This document shows, piece after piece, positions 7,378 through 16,813 of a stretch of DNA of 64,000 nt. The DNA lies in NCBI GenBank assembly GCA_945869845.1, contig CAMBRG010000001.1:1-64000 (forward strand), in the 5' to 3' direction. A program made the translations under genes and the position numbers. The notes below the pieces were generated by a model. It saw only the letters and a program-made list of their open reading frames with translations, was not told where the DNA came from and ran no database searches. This stretch comes from Opitutus sp. GAS368. GTDB lineage: Bacteria > Verrucomicrobiota > Verrucomicrobiia > Opitutales > Opitutaceae. Each line of letters starts with the position of its first letter. Within the stretch, counting starts at the first letter, position 1.

Positions 7378-8955
7378 TCAGGGCGCGGCGTTCTTTTTCT
7401 TGCGGCTGGATTTGGCGGGTGGAGCTGAAGCGTCCGACGGGCTGGCGGGAAGGACCGGAATCTTGGCCGCCATCATTTGCTGGATCGCACGTGCATCCGG
7501 GCGGCCGGCGAGGTTGGTCCATTCGTGCGGGTCGTTGACGGAGTCGTAGAGTTCTTCGCTGCCGTCGGCGTAGCGGAGGTAGCGCCAGTGGGCGCCGGTG
7601 ACGGAAAAATTGCCGACGTCGAAACTGGTCAGAATGTGGCGGCCGGAGGTGGTCGTCGGGTTTTTTAGCAGCGGTACGAGTGATGCACCGGCGAGACCGG
7701 GGCGGGCGGCGATGCTGGAGAGGTCGATCAACGTGGGGTAGAGATCGATCAGGCCGACGGGATCGGCGCAGGTGGCTCCGCGCGGGAAATCCGTGGTCGT
7801 GCCGCTCCTCGGCGGTGCGATCAGCAACGGCACGCGGGTGGAGCGCTGCCAGCCGGTCCATTTCCCCCAGTGTTCTTTTTCGCCGAGGTGCCAGCCGTGG
7901 TCGCCCCAGAAAACGATCACGGTGTTGGCCGCGGCGGGGCTCGCGTCGAGGGCGTCGAGGAGTTTGCCGACCTGGGCGTCGATGAACGAGACGCACGCGA
8001 GGTAGGCGGTGACGGCGGCTTGCCATTGGCCGTGTTTCACGACGGACGCGTGGGAGCCGGCGGTGACGGGATCGCGGGCCCACTGGCGACCGCGGTCGCT
8101 GAGGTCGGCGAGGTCGGCCTCCTTGGTGGGAGGGAGTTGGATGTCGAGGCCGGCGTAGAGATCGAAATATTTTCTCGGAGCGAAGAGCGGGATATGCGGA
8201 CGATAAAAACCGACGGCGAGCAACCAAGGCTGCGCGGGTGTTTTCGCTTGGGTACGGATTTGCTGCACGGCCCAGTCGGCGATTTGGCCGTCGCCCATGT
8301 CGGCGTCGTCCACGTCGAGCGGACCCCAGTCGAAGGATTCTCCGCCGGGGGAAGCGGCGGCACGATCGCTGGGCATGCGGTTGAGCGGGAGGACAACGGG
8401 CCGACCCTTTAGAACGGTGTGGTGCTGCGGGTTGGCGGAGCCTTTTGAGGGCAGTTCCTCAGCGGTGTAGTTGGTCGCAGCGGGCGCGAAGGGACTCCAG
8501 CGCTGTTCGGGGTAGAACTCCGTTTCGCAGAGGCCGGTGCCTTTTTGGTGCAGGAGTTTGCCGGTACCGAAGGTGCGGTAGCCGGCGTCCTGAAAGTGCC
8601 GGGGGAGCAAGACGAGATCGGGGCGCACTGAGCGGATCGTCTTTTCGTCGTTGGCGAGCACGCCGGTTTGAAATGGCTGGTGGCCGCTGAAGACCGCCGC
8701 GCGGGACGGGTTGCAAAGCGGCGCGGCGCAGTGGGCGTTGGTGAACGTGATGCCGCGCTGTGCGAGGCGATCAAGGTGCGGCGTTTTGACCTGTGGGTGG
8801 CCGCGCAACGGCCCGATCCAGTCGTTTAAGTCGTCGACCGCGATGAAGAGAATGTTGGGCGGGGCGGGGTAGGCAGGTGTGGCCGCGAGGGCGGCGCCGG
8901 CGGCCGCAAACAACATGGAAACGGTGGCGACGCGGAATAAGGCAGGCAGATTCAT
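7378..8955 (-). CDS. secreted sulfatase, iduronate-2-sulfatase-like
   Basis: A 525-residue S1 sulfatase with signal peptide (1-24, ending AALA). Metal-binding Asp-Asp is at 41-42 in the DDLNDW stretch, and the formylglycine site is C81 in CNPSR. GFYRPHIPLFAP (249-260) and GDHGWHLGEKEHW (351-363) are hallmarks of the iduronate-2-sulfatase-like branch, shared here with the protein at 25079-26509. It would hydrolyse a sulfate ester on a sugar in the periplasm after Cys-to-formylglycine maturation; no maturase is in the window. The C-terminus is basic (SSRKKKNAAP). It is followed 60 bases later by the esterase gene. The sugar specificity cannot be read from the sequence. Confidence 0.93.
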   Translation of the reverse strand: MNLPALFRVATVSMLFAAAGAALAATPAYPAPPNILFIAVDDLNDWIGPLRGHPQVKTPHLDRLAQRGITFTNAHCAAPLCNPSRAAVFSGHQPFQTGVLANDEKTIRSVRPDLVLLPRHFQDAGYRTFGTGKLLHQKGTGLCETEFYPEQRWSPFAPAATNYTAEELPSKGSANPQHHTVLKGRPVVLPLNRMPSDRAAASPGGESFDWGPLDVDDADMGDGQIADWAVQQIRTQAKTPAQPWLLAVGFYRPHIPLFAPRKYFDLYAGLDIQLPPTKEADLADLSDRGRQWARDPVTAGSHASVVKHGQWQAAVTAYLACVSFIDAQVGKLLDALDASPAAANTVIVFWGDHGWHLGEKEHWGKWTGWQRSTRVPLLIAPPRSGTTTDFPRGATCADPVGLIDLYPTLIDLSSIAARPGLAGASLVPLLKNPTTTSGRHILTSFDVGNFSVTGAHWRYLRYADGSEELYDSVNDPHEWTNLAGRPDARAIQQMMAAKIPVLPASPSDASAPPAKSSRKKKNAAP

Positions 8956-9101
8956 GGGTAGGTGATTTGAGTTCGGGCTAGTGCCACGGGCCGCCGCTCC
9001 CGGCGGGATGACGGGAAGTAGCAGGACACGTTGGAGGCTTGAGCCGAAGCTAAAACTTCACTCTCGCGCGCCGCAAAGTCCTTGGGCGGCGTTCGCTCGG
9101 G

Positions 9102-10505
9102 CTATTTCTTCACGCGCGCAGGTGGCGGCGACCACGTTGCCGGGCGAGGTGATGCAACGGAAAGGGGCTGCGGGTCGCCGAGGCGTTTCATCTCGGCGGC
9201 GAGGGCGGCGGTCATCGTGGCGACCCGCGCGGCGTGTTCGGGGCGGGCGGAGAGATCGGTGCGCTCATCGGGATCGGCGGCGAGGTCGAAGAGCTGCGTG
9301 CGGTCGACCTGCGGGTAGCGGATGAGTTTGTAGCGCTCGTCGCGGAGGCTGCGTTGGACTTTTTGGTAGGCGAACATCAGCGACGTGCGGGCGGGCGTGG
9401 TCGGATTGCGTAGCGTGGCACTGAGGTCGAGGCCTTCGCTGGTCTTGGGGCCGGTGACGCCGCTGAGCGCGCCGAGCGTAGGCAGCACGTCGAAGAGGTA
9501 GCACATCGCGTCGGTGCGCTGGTTTGCGGGAATGCCGGGTCCGGCGACGACGAGTGGGACGCGCATTGAGTGTTCGTAGAGGTTTTGTTTGCCGATGAGC
9601 CCGTGGCTGCCGCGGGCGACTCCGGAGTCCGCGGCGAAAACGACGAAGGTGTTTTTCGCGTGGGGCGACGCGTCGAGCGTGTCGAGCACGCGACCGATCA
9701 GCAGATCGAGGTAAGAAATGTAGCGGTAGTAGTCGGCGAGCATCGCGCGGATGTCGGCGGAAGTGCGCGGCCACGGAAGAAGTTGCTCGTCGCGGATGGT
9801 CATCTCGCCGTTGTCGAACGGATGTTGGGCGAGAAAATTGGCGGGGAGCGGAATCTTCGCCGGGTCGTAGCGGACGGGATAGCCGTCGGGCACGATGTGC
9901 GGATCGTGCGGGCCGTCGAACGGGAGGTAGGCAAAGAAAGGCGCGGAGTGTTTTTCCTTCAGAAACGCGATGGTCTCGTCAGCGAAGGCGGCGCAGGCGT
10001 GCTGGGGGCTGATGGTGGCGGCGCCCACCTTGCCGTTTTCCAGATTCGAGAGCGGAGCCTTCAGGGGGTTGACCATGCCGCCCGTGAATAACTGGCGGGC
10101 GCGCTGGAAACTGAGCGGGACCGAGGCGGGGGTGTTGTGCCACTTGCCGCTGATGAACGTGGTGTAGCCGGCGCGGCCGAAGGCGGCGGGCCACGTTTCG
10201 TCTCGCGTGAGTTTTTCGTCGATGTGGAACAGGGAACGGCCGGAGAGAAGCATCGCGCGCGAAGGGACGCAGGTCGCGGCATTCATGCCGCCCATCATGT
10301 AGGCGCGGTTGAAGGAGACGCCGCGGCGCACGAGACGGTCGAGATTCGGTGTTTGGATATGCGTATTGCCGAGGGCAGCGATGGTGTCGGCGCGCTGGTC
10401 GTCGGCGAAGATGAAGAGGATGTTGGGCGGAGTGGCGTTCGCGGCGAAGGCGGCGGAGAAGGCGAGCAGCAGGGCGAGAACGAGGGGAGTCGGGCTAAGG
10501 CGCAT
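9102..10505 (-). CDS. secreted sulfatase, GSHGLxGKQNLYE subfamily
   Basis: A 467-residue S1 sulfatase with signal peptide (1-23). The Asp-Asp pair is at 35-36 and the formylglycine site is C79 in CVPSR. The distal metal-site motif reads ADSG (D293-S294) where most S1 enzymes have DNG or DHG, and GSHGLIGKQNLYEHS follows. It is the same subfamily as the signal-less sulfatase at 15449-16813 (shared GKWHN, ISYLD/ISHHD and GKQNLYE blocks), so the locus carries an exported and a cytoplasmic version. It sits between two other sulfatases, 13 bases after the 10519-11850 gene. Confidence 0.92.
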   Translation of the reverse strand: MRLSPTPLVLALLLAFSAAFAANATPPNILFIFADDQRADTIAALGNTHIQTPNLDRLVRRGVSFNRAYMMGGMNAATCVPSRAMLLSGRSLFHIDEKLTRDETWPAAFGRAGYTTFISGKWHNTPASVPLSFQRARQLFTGGMVNPLKAPLSNLENGKVGAATISPQHACAAFADETIAFLKEKHSAPFFAYLPFDGPHDPHIVPDGYPVRYDPAKIPLPANFLAQHPFDNGEMTIRDEQLLPWPRTSADIRAMLADYYRYISYLDLLIGRVLDTLDASPHAKNTFVVFAADSGVARGSHGLIGKQNLYEHSMRVPLVVAGPGIPANQRTDAMCYLFDVLPTLGALSGVTGPKTSEGLDLSATLRNPTTPARTSLMFAYQKVQRSLRDERYKLIRYPQVDRTQLFDLAADPDERTDLSARPEHAARVATMTAALAAEMKRLGDPQPLSVASPRPATWSPPPARVKK

Positions 10506-10518
10506 GGGAAGCAGTTGC

Positions 10519-11850
10519 TCAGGGTTTCACGGGCTCGACAAACTTCCGCATGCGGGTGGGCGTGTAACCGGGGAAGGGTGGGGTCGCGGCTTGGGCCGGG
10601 ATGGAGGCGAGCGCGGCAGAAAGTGCGCGATGGGCGGCGGCGGTGGCGGGATCGCGCGTCGGGGAAAGGCGATGCTTCTGGTCGGGGTCGAGGTCGATTT
10701 CGAAGAACCCGCCCTCCGAATCCAATTTGAAGCGCTGATCGCGCACCGTGCGGGAAGTGTCGCGTTGCGCGTAGATCCACTCGCGGGGGGCGTATCCGGG
10801 AGCATCCCGCAGGAGCGGAACCCAAGAGTGGCCGTCACCCGCTCTGTGAGGCAGACCGGCGAGATCGAGGATGGTGGGAAAAATGTCCGAAAAATCCGCG
10901 AGGGCGCGGGTCGAGCGGCCGCCGTTGACTCCGGGTAGGCGCACGATGAGCGGCACGTGGACGCCGCGCTCGATGGTGCGGCCTTTTCCGGAGGAGACGG
11001 CGCGACCGGCGTGGGTGCCGCCGGTGGAGGAGCCGTTGTCGCCGGCGAAAATCACCGCGGTGTTTTCGGCGAGACCGAGGCGGTCGAGTTCGTCGAGGAG
11101 CTCTCCGACCTGCCGATCCATGTAAGTGACCGAGCCGGCGTAGAGGGCGGCTTCGCCCTTGGGCGGATTGGCGCGATTGAGCGGAGTGGGCTCGTTGGGT
11201 GCGTGCACGGCGATCATCGGATAGTAGAGCAGAAACGGCCGGGACTTGTGCTCGCGGATGAATTCGAGGGCGAAGCGCTGCGTCACGTCGGGTCCGTATT
11301 TGTCAGCGTGAATTTTACGCCTACCGTCTGTTTGGAGAAAGGCGTCCCAATAGCGGCGTGCCGAGGGCGGGTTGCCCTCTTCGACGCCGGACCACATACA
11401 GTGTCGTTGGAAGCCGTGGCGGGCAAGGATGTCGGGCTCCGGCCGAAGATCGTTGATCTGCCATTTGCCGGCGATGGCGGTGGCGTAGCCGGCCCGGCGC
11501 AACTGCTGCGGCCAGGTGGAAAATTTCTCGGGGATGAGCCCGGCGCCGCCCCAGCGCGGCACGTCGTAGTGTTCGGTCCAGCCCGTGCGGCCGGGGTATT
11601 GGCCGGTGAGCATCATTACGCGGGTGGGCGTGCAGATTGGGGAGGTCCACGCGGTTTCGAAGCGCATCCCGGTCGCGGCGAGGCGATCGACGCTGGGCGT
11701 GGGATGGGAGGAGCCGTAGCACCCGAGCCAGTCGGTGCCGAGATCGTCGGCAAGGATCAAGACGATGTTGGGGCGCGGCGCGGGCGCAGCGGCGAATACG
11801 CTCAGCGGGAGCAGGAGACCGGCAAGGAGTAGTGTGCGGAGGAAGCCCAT
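10519..11850 (-). CDS. secreted sulfatase
   Basis: A 443-residue S1 sulfatase with signal peptide (1-21). The Asp-Asp pair is at 35-36 (ILADDLGTDWLGCYG), the formylglycine site is C73 in CTPTR, and AGDNGSSTGGTHAGR supplies the distal metal-site Asp-Asn. It is the first sulfatase behind the TonB receptor at 11899-14196 (48 bases downstream of its stop), so it is probably transcribed with it and under the LacI-type regulator. Its exact substrate is not readable. It is slightly shorter than most S1 enzymes here and ends without a lysine-rich tail. Confidence 0.92.
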   Translation of the reverse strand: MGFLRTLLLAGLLLPLSVFAAAPAPRPNIVLILADDLGTDWLGCYGSSHPTPSVDRLAATGMRFETAWTSPICTPTRVMMLTGQYPGRTGWTEHYDVPRWGGAGLIPEKFSTWPQQLRRAGYATAIAGKWQINDLRPEPDILARHGFQRHCMWSGVEEGNPPSARRYWDAFLQTDGRRKIHADKYGPDVTQRFALEFIREHKSRPFLLYYPMIAVHAPNEPTPLNRANPPKGEAALYAGSVTYMDRQVGELLDELDRLGLAENTAVIFAGDNGSSTGGTHAGRAVSSGKGRTIERGVHVPLIVRLPGVNGGRSTRALADFSDIFPTILDLAGLPHRAGDGHSWVPLLRDAPGYAPREWIYAQRDTSRTVRDQRFKLDSEGGFFEIDLDPDQKHRLSPTRDPATAAAHRALSAALASIPAQAATPPFPGYTPTRMRKFVEPVKP

Positions 11851-11898
11851 GGGGAAAACGGCGTGCGCGTGACCGGTTTGAGAAGGAAAACAGAGCGA

Positions 11899-14196
11899 TC
11901 AGAACTCGACCGACGTCGAAAGGGTGATCTGCCGCGGATCGTTGGTCGCGGCGCGGCTGCGGATGAAGAAGACGTCGTTGAGGTTGTCGACATTGACGCC
12001 GAATGAAACGGCGCGACCGGCGAGCTTGGTGCTGTAGCGGGCGAAGAGGTTGATTACGGTGTAGCCATTCTCCACGACGAGCTGGTTGTTGCTCGTGCCA
12101 AACTGCTGGATCGGCCCGCGCGCCACGATGAAGCCGCCGCCGAAGCGCAGGCCCTTCAGCGGGCCTTCGTTGAAACCGTAGCTATTCCAAAAAGTAAGTT
12201 TGTCCGGCGCGGCGCCCTCAAGGCGGAGATTTTTCGCGAGCGTCCGGCTGACGACGACTTTTGCGTCGATGTGGCTGTAGCTGATGATGGACTGCCAGTT
12301 TTTGATCGGGTTAAAAAACAGCTCGGCCTCCCAGCCTTTGCTTTCGTCGTCGGAGATCTCGGTGTCGCTGCGGAAGAGGATCGGGTTGAAATCGGAGCGG
12401 ACGACATTTTTCTTTCGGATGTTGAAGAGTGAGACCGAGCCGCCGATGCGACCTTCCCACAGATCGTCGAACTTGAAGCCGCCCTCGTAAGCCCGCGACA
12501 ACTCGGGGCTGTAAAACGTGCCCGAAAGGGCGTCGAAACCGTTGGGGTTGAAGGCGGTCGCAATGTTGCCGAAGACTGAAATCTGTTTGGTGAGGTCGAA
12601 CACGCTGCCAGCTTGGAAGCTGGTCTTGCTCTGATCGTTGAAGACGCCGGTCTTCACGCCCGCGGTGTTGGTGGACTGGCCGCGGATGCGGATGTAGCGC
12701 ACGCCGCCGAGCAACTTAAGGCGACTGTCGAACAACGACACATTGTCGGTCGCGTAAACGGAACCGACGCGGGTCTCGCCGTAGTCATTGGTGCCGGTGC
12801 GGGTGCCGATGGTGCGGAGCTCGGTGCGGCTGGGGACATCGTCGAGCCAGTATTTCACGCCGGAGAGCACGTCGGCCTTGGTGAGGAAGAGCCGGATGGG
12901 CCGGCCGCCGGCAATCAGGCCCGCGAGGACGGCACGCTCCGGGGCGGTACCGAGCGCGCGAAGGGCGTAGGTGTTTCCGCGATTAAAATCGTAGGTGTAA
13001 CGGCCGCCGATCAAAATGCGGTGCGCGAGCGGACCCGTGGAGAAATTGAGCAAGCTATTGAGCGTATGCGCATCAGTGCGGTTGAAATCGTAGCCGGCCG
13101 AATGGTTGGCGTCGGACGACCCGGCGGTGAACGTGTTGAATTCGCGGAAGCTGTTATCGAGTTCCTGCGTGGTGCGGACCGCCATGTATTGCATGTTGAT
13201 ATGCGAGTTGAAGACGTGGCGCACGCCGATCTGAAAGAAGCGGTTTTCCTGTTCGTAGCGCGTGGCTGCGGTGGCGCTCGTGTAGTTGCGCGGTAGGAAG
13301 GTGTTATTGTAGCGGGTGGAGCTCTCGACGACGCCGTTGACGTTGGTGGCGTCGATCTTGCCGTCCCGGTTTAGGTCGGTGGGAATGATTTCGAATGAAT
13401 AAGTCGAGCGCTGGCTCGGGATACCCTCGGTCTTCGAGCCGCTGCCGTGCAGCACCAGCGTGGTGTTTTTCCCGATTCGAAAGTCACTGGTGAGACCAAG
13501 GAAGTTCGACTTGTTGCCGTCGAGGATCCGGTAGCCGTCGGTCTCCGTGTGGGCTCCGACCACCCGCACGCCGAGTTTGCCGTCCAACGCCGGCTGATTG
13601 GCGTCGAACTCGGCGGCGAGCCGACCGTGGTTGCCGGCGCGGAGGTTGAGGTTGAGATGTTCGCGGCCGCGGGGGCGCTTGGTGATAATGTTCACCAAGC
13701 CGCCGGGATCGGACTGGCCATAAAGAGTGTTGGGGCCTTTCACGACCTCAATGCGGTCGATCATTTGGGGCGGAATGTAGTCACCGCCGGTGACGCCGTC
13801 GATGAGGACGTTGCGATTGCGGAAGCCGCGAATCGAAAAGATATCGCCGCGATTGGAGACGGGTACGCGGTTGGTCTGGGTGATCGAGGCGTTAAACGTC
13901 AGCGCGGCGGTCAGATCCGCCGGGACCATATCGGCGAGCAACTCGGCGGTGATGACGTTGATGGTCATCGGGACCTCCTTGAGCGGTGTGTTCATCGCGG
14001 TGCCGGAGATGGTGTTGGTCGCCATGTAGCCCTTGGTGCTGCCGGCGGTGACATCGAATGGATTCAGGAGGATCGTCTCGTCGGTGGCCGGCATGGCCGG
14101 GGCGGGAGCAGGGGTTTGCGCGAAGCTGGCAATGGTGCTGGCGAGGAGCGCCGTGAAGAGCGGGCGCATACGGGCTGACGAACGGAGGGTTTTCAT
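11899..14196 (-). CDS. TonB-dependent outer-membrane receptor
   Basis: A 765-residue TonB-dependent receptor. Signal peptide about 1-26 is followed by the LNPFDVTAGSTKGYMATNT stretch typical of Verrucomicrobiota receptors, a plug domain (about 65-190, with RGFRNRNVLIDG and IEVVKGPNTLYGQSDPGG), and a long beta-barrel ending in the aromatic terminus SVEF. It would import a ligand across the outer membrane using TonB energy. The plug and barrel resemble siderophore-type receptors, but its place at the head of a sulfatase block points to oligosaccharide uptake. An alternative start is Met10 (14169). An operator-like palindrome lies 88 bases upstream of the start. Confidence 0.92.
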   Translation of the reverse strand: MKTLRSSARMRPLFTALLASTIASFAQTPAPAPAMPATDETILLNPFDVTAGSTKGYMATNTISGTAMNTPLKEVPMTINVITAELLADMVPADLTAALTFNASITQTNRVPVSNRGDIFSIRGFRNRNVLIDGVTGGDYIPPQMIDRIEVVKGPNTLYGQSDPGGLVNIITKRPRGREHLNLNLRAGNHGRLAAEFDANQPALDGKLGVRVVGAHTETDGYRILDGNKSNFLGLTSDFRIGKNTTLVLHGSGSKTEGIPSQRSTYSFEIIPTDLNRDGKIDATNVNGVVESSTRYNNTFLPRNYTSATAATRYEQENRFFQIGVRHVFNSHINMQYMAVRTTQELDNSFREFNTFTAGSSDANHSAGYDFNRTDAHTLNSLLNFSTGPLAHRILIGGRYTYDFNRGNTYALRALGTAPERAVLAGLIAGGRPIRLFLTKADVLSGVKYWLDDVPSRTELRTIGTRTGTNDYGETRVGSVYATDNVSLFDSRLKLLGGVRYIRIRGQSTNTAGVKTGVFNDQSKTSFQAGSVFDLTKQISVFGNIATAFNPNGFDALSGTFYSPELSRAYEGGFKFDDLWEGRIGGSVSLFNIRKKNVVRSDFNPILFRSDTEISDDESKGWEAELFFNPIKNWQSIISYSHIDAKVVVSRTLAKNLRLEGAAPDKLTFWNSYGFNEGPLKGLRFGGGFIVARGPIQQFGTSNNQLVVENGYTVINLFARYSTKLAGRAVSFGVNVDNLNDVFFIRSRAATNDPRQITLSTSVEF

Positions 14197-14283
14197 GGGT
14201 GGGTGGGGTGCGCATCGGTTGTTGAGGAATCCGGTGCGAAGGCAGTCGATGCGAGCACGGCGGGGGCTGGCAAGGGCGAGTTA

Positions 14284-14299
14284 ACTTAAACGCTTAAGT
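14284..14299. promoter_or_regulatory. LacI-type operator 1, upstream of the TonB receptor
   Basis: ACTTAAACGCTTAAGT is a near-perfect 16-base palindrome with the central CG (14291-14292) and A/T-rich arms typical of LacI/GalR operators. It lies between the regulator stop (14335) and the TonB receptor start (14196). It shares CTTAAACG with the site at 15386-15401. Confidence 0.6.
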
Positions 14300-14334
14300 G
14301 ATGAGTGTCTAAGCGCCGGGGAAGGAAATGGGGA

Positions 14335-15387
14335 TCATGGCTTTCGCTCGCGGGGTGGTTTCCTGACCGTGCGGCCTTCGTGCCACGAGCCGTCGATTTG
14401 GGTGCCTTGGGCGACGGCGTGCGGGCCGCGGTGGTTGCGGTGGAGCAGGCCGTGAAGCGCGTCCACGGCGGCGGCGCCCATGACGTCGCGGTGCTGGAGA
14501 ATGCCGCTCACGCCGGGGGCGTCGTCGACCACATTGAGGCTCGCGTAGCCGAGGTCGCGTGGCACGCGGAGTTGCAGTGCGGCGACCGCAGCGAGAACGT
14601 CGTTGCAGCGGCTGATGACGGCGTCGGGCCGGTGTTCCCGGAGCCAAGCGCCGATCGTGGCCGAGGGATTCGGCCCGGAGACGATGAGGGTTGGAACCGG
14701 AGCAGAGGGCGAGGCCGCACGGGTCTGCTCGAATGCATGCGCAGCTTCCCATTGGTGGGCGACGCGCTCGGCGAGGGTGGCTTCGATCACGAGGCCGATA
14801 CGGGCATAGCCGCGCTCGCGCAGGCGGGCCCACGCGAGGCGCAGATCGGCAGAGTAGTTGGGCACGATGTGATGGAAGTGGGCGTAGCGGACCGGTCGCT
14901 CGATGGTGACCGAGGAGAAGTTCTCCCACGTGAGGTCGAGACGACTGTCGGGGTGATCGAGGGGCGCGAGGATGAGGCCGCGAATTCCGCGGGAGGCGAG
15001 GACCCGGCTGAAGCGCGCCGGCGTCATGCCATCCTCCCGAGCCCAGTGATGTTGCAGCTCATAGCCGTAGGCGCGGGCGCGGGCCGTGGCGCCGGCGAGC
15101 AGACGCTGGGCACTTGGGCGCTGCAACCAATCGTCTCTCGCCGGCCAATTGGAGACGAGGGCGATCACGGAAAAATCGCGGCGCACGCGCAATTGCTGGC
15201 GGTGGGCGGCGAGCGCGCTGCCGGCGGAGTTGGGCGTGTAGCGGAGCTTGAGCGCTGCGCGCTTCACCCGGGCGATCGTGGTGGCGGGGAGCGAGGCGTG
15301 GTCGCGCAGAGCCATCGACACGGCGGCGACGCTGAGGCCGAGGTGCTCAGCGATGTGTTTGAGGGTCGTGGCGGTCGGGGTGTTCAC
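14335..15387 (-). CDS. LacI/GalR-family transcriptional regulator
   Basis: A 350-residue regulator. The N-terminal helix-turn-helix and hinge helix (TLKHIAEHLGLSVAAVSMAL, about 8-27, then RVKRAALKLRYTPN) are standard LacI family, and residues about 70-340 form a periplasmic-binding-protein-like sensor domain. It starts with GTG at 15387; the candidate operator 15386-15401 overlaps that start, suggesting autoregulation, and a second operator lies downstream before the TonB receptor. It is divergent from the cytoplasmic sulfatase/symporter pair. A sugar or sugar sulfate released by the pathway is the likely effector, by analogy with the family. Confidence 0.92.
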   Translation of the reverse strand: MNTPTATTLKHIAEHLGLSVAAVSMALRDHASLPATTIARVKRAALKLRYTPNSAGSALAAHRQQLRVRRDFSVIALVSNWPARDDWLQRPSAQRLLAGATARARAYGYELQHHWAREDGMTPARFSRVLASRGIRGLILAPLDHPDSRLDLTWENFSSVTIERPVRYAHFHHIVPNYSADLRLAWARLRERGYARIGLVIEATLAERVAHQWEAAHAFEQTRAASPSAPVPTLIVSGPNPSATIGAWLREHRPDAVISRCNDVLAAVAALQLRVPRDLGYASLNVVDDAPGVSGILQHRDVMGAAAVDALHGLLHRNHRGPHAVAQGTQIDGSWHEGRTVRKPPRERKP

Positions 15388-15401
15388 TTAAACGATTCAG
15401 T
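15386..15401. promoter_or_regulatory. LacI-type operator 2, between regulator and sulfatase
   Basis: ACTTAAACGATTCAGT matches operator 1 in 13 of 16 positions, with the central CG at 15393-15394. It overlaps the GTG start of the regulator and lies about 48 bases before the ATG of the divergent sulfatase, so a single bound repressor could act on both directions. Confidence 0.5.
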
Positions 15402-15448
15402 AGACGCGGACTTGTTTTGCACCGCAAGGCGCGACACACCTTGGCCGC

Positions 15449-16813
15449 ATGTCCCTTGGCGCCGGCCTTTCTCACCCCAACATCCTCTTCGTCGTCGTCG
15501 ACGATCACCGAGCGGATGCCATCGGCGCGCTGGGGCATGCGACGGTGAAAACGCCGGTATTGGACGGCCTCGTGCGGCGTGGCACGACGTTCACCCGTGC
15601 GACGATTCAGGGCAGCCTGATGCCGGCGGTGTGCGCGCCTTCGCGAGCGTGCTTGTTGACGGGCAACGGGGTGTTTCGCGCCGATGCCGAGCCGAAGCTC
15701 GATGAGGGGCCGATCTTTGAAGTCCGACTGCCGGCCGACGCGTGCACGCTGCCGGAGCGACTGCGGGCGGCGGGCTACGAGACGTTTGTCACGGGCAAAT
15801 GGCACAACGACCTGCCGGCGCTGCTGCGGTCGTTCGAGCAGGGACGGGAGATTTTTCACGGGGGGATGTGCGATCACACGGCGGTGCCGGTGCGGGACGT
15901 GGAGGAAATTCGGCGCGGCGAGCCCGCGCGGGTGGGCGACGGATTTTCTTCGGAGATTTTCTGCGGCGCGGCGGAGAAATTTGTGCGCGAGCGCGCGCGG
16001 GCCCGGCCGTTTTTTGCGTGGGTCGCGCTGACCTCGCCGCACGATCCGCGGACGCCGCCCGCGGAATTTCGCGCGCGTTACGATACGGCGCAGATTCCGC
16101 TGCCGAAGAACTTCCGACCTGACCACGGGTTTGATAACGGCGAGCTCGAGGTGCGCGACGAGCGGTTGGCGCCGAGGCCGCTTTCGCCCGACGTCGTGCG
16201 CGAACACCTCGCGGACTATTACGGGATGATTTCACATCACGATGCGTGCATCGGGCGCGTGCTCACCGCGCTGCGTGAGACCGGTCAGGAGGAGAATACG
16301 TTGGTGGTTTATGTATCCGACCACGGACTCGCGTTGGGTAGTCATGGCCTGCTGGGCAAACAGAACCTCTATGAACCTAGCGTGCGCGTGCCGCTGATCG
16401 TGGCGGGGCCGGGCGTGCCGGCGGCGCATCGCTGTGATGCGTTGATGCAACCGCTCGATCTTTACGCGACGCTGTGCGAACTTGCGGGCGTGACGGTGCC
16501 GGCGGGACTTGACAGCCGGAATCTCTTGGCCGCGATGGCGGGCAACGGCGGCGGGCGGCCGTGGGTGTGCTCCGTCTACATGGACGTCCAGCGCATGGTG
16601 ACGGACGGGAGATGGAAGTTGATTGCCTACCGGGTCGACGGAGCGGAGCGAGTGCAGCTGTTCGACTTGGCGACGGATCCGGACGAGTGCTGCGATCTGG
16701 CGGCTGAACCCAGCAGGGTGGCGCGCATCGCGGAACTGCGCGCCATACTGCAAACGTGGCAGGCGAAAGCGGGTGACCGCTGGTTCGGGACGGTTCAATC
16801 TATGATTACATGA
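15449..16813 (+). CDS. sulfatase without signal peptide, probably cytoplasmic
   Basis: A 454-residue S1 sulfatase with Asp-Asp at 18-19, formylglycine site C62 in CAPSR, and SDHGLALGSHGLLGKQNLYE for the distal metal site. It begins directly at the catalytic domain (GLSHPNILFVVVDD). An in-frame TAG at 15401-15403 with no start codon between it and 15449 rules out a hidden signal peptide, so the enzyme should stay in the cytoplasm. Its closest relative in the window is the exported sulfatase at 9102-10505. It overlaps the symporter gene by four bases (ATGA). Cytoplasmic formylglycine maturation would be needed. It likely desulfates a sulfated sugar after uptake. Confidence 0.93.
   Translation: MSLGAGLSHPNILFVVVDDHRADAIGALGHATVKTPVLDGLVRRGTTFTRATIQGSLMPAVCAPSRACLLTGNGVFRADAEPKLDEGPIFEVRLPADACTLPERLRAAGYETFVTGKWHNDLPALLRSFEQGREIFHGGMCDHTAVPVRDVEEIRRGEPARVGDGFSSEIFCGAAEKFVRERARARPFFAWVALTSPHDPRTPPAEFRARYDTAQIPLPKNFRPDHGFDNGELEVRDERLAPRPLSPDVVREHLADYYGMISHHDACIGRVLTALRETGQEENTLVVYVSDHGLALGSHGLLGKQNLYEPSVRVPLIVAGPGVPAAHRCDALMQPLDLYATLCELAGVTVPAGLDSRNLLAAMAGNGGGRPWVCSVYMDVQRMVTDGRWKLIAYRVDGAERVQLFDLATDPDECCDLAAEPSRVARIAELRAILQTWQAKAGDRWFGTVQSMIT

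Noticed and set aside
8823..8830. CGTTTAAG, half of the LacI-type operator
   Set aside because: It lies inside a sulfatase coding region in the conserved DDLNDW codons and has no second half-site.
8975..9015. GTGCCACGGGCCGCCGCTCC as a further repeat copy
   Set aside because: It has the GTGCCACGGGC arm in reverse orientation but no matching second arm, so homology to the REPIN-like core is not convincing.
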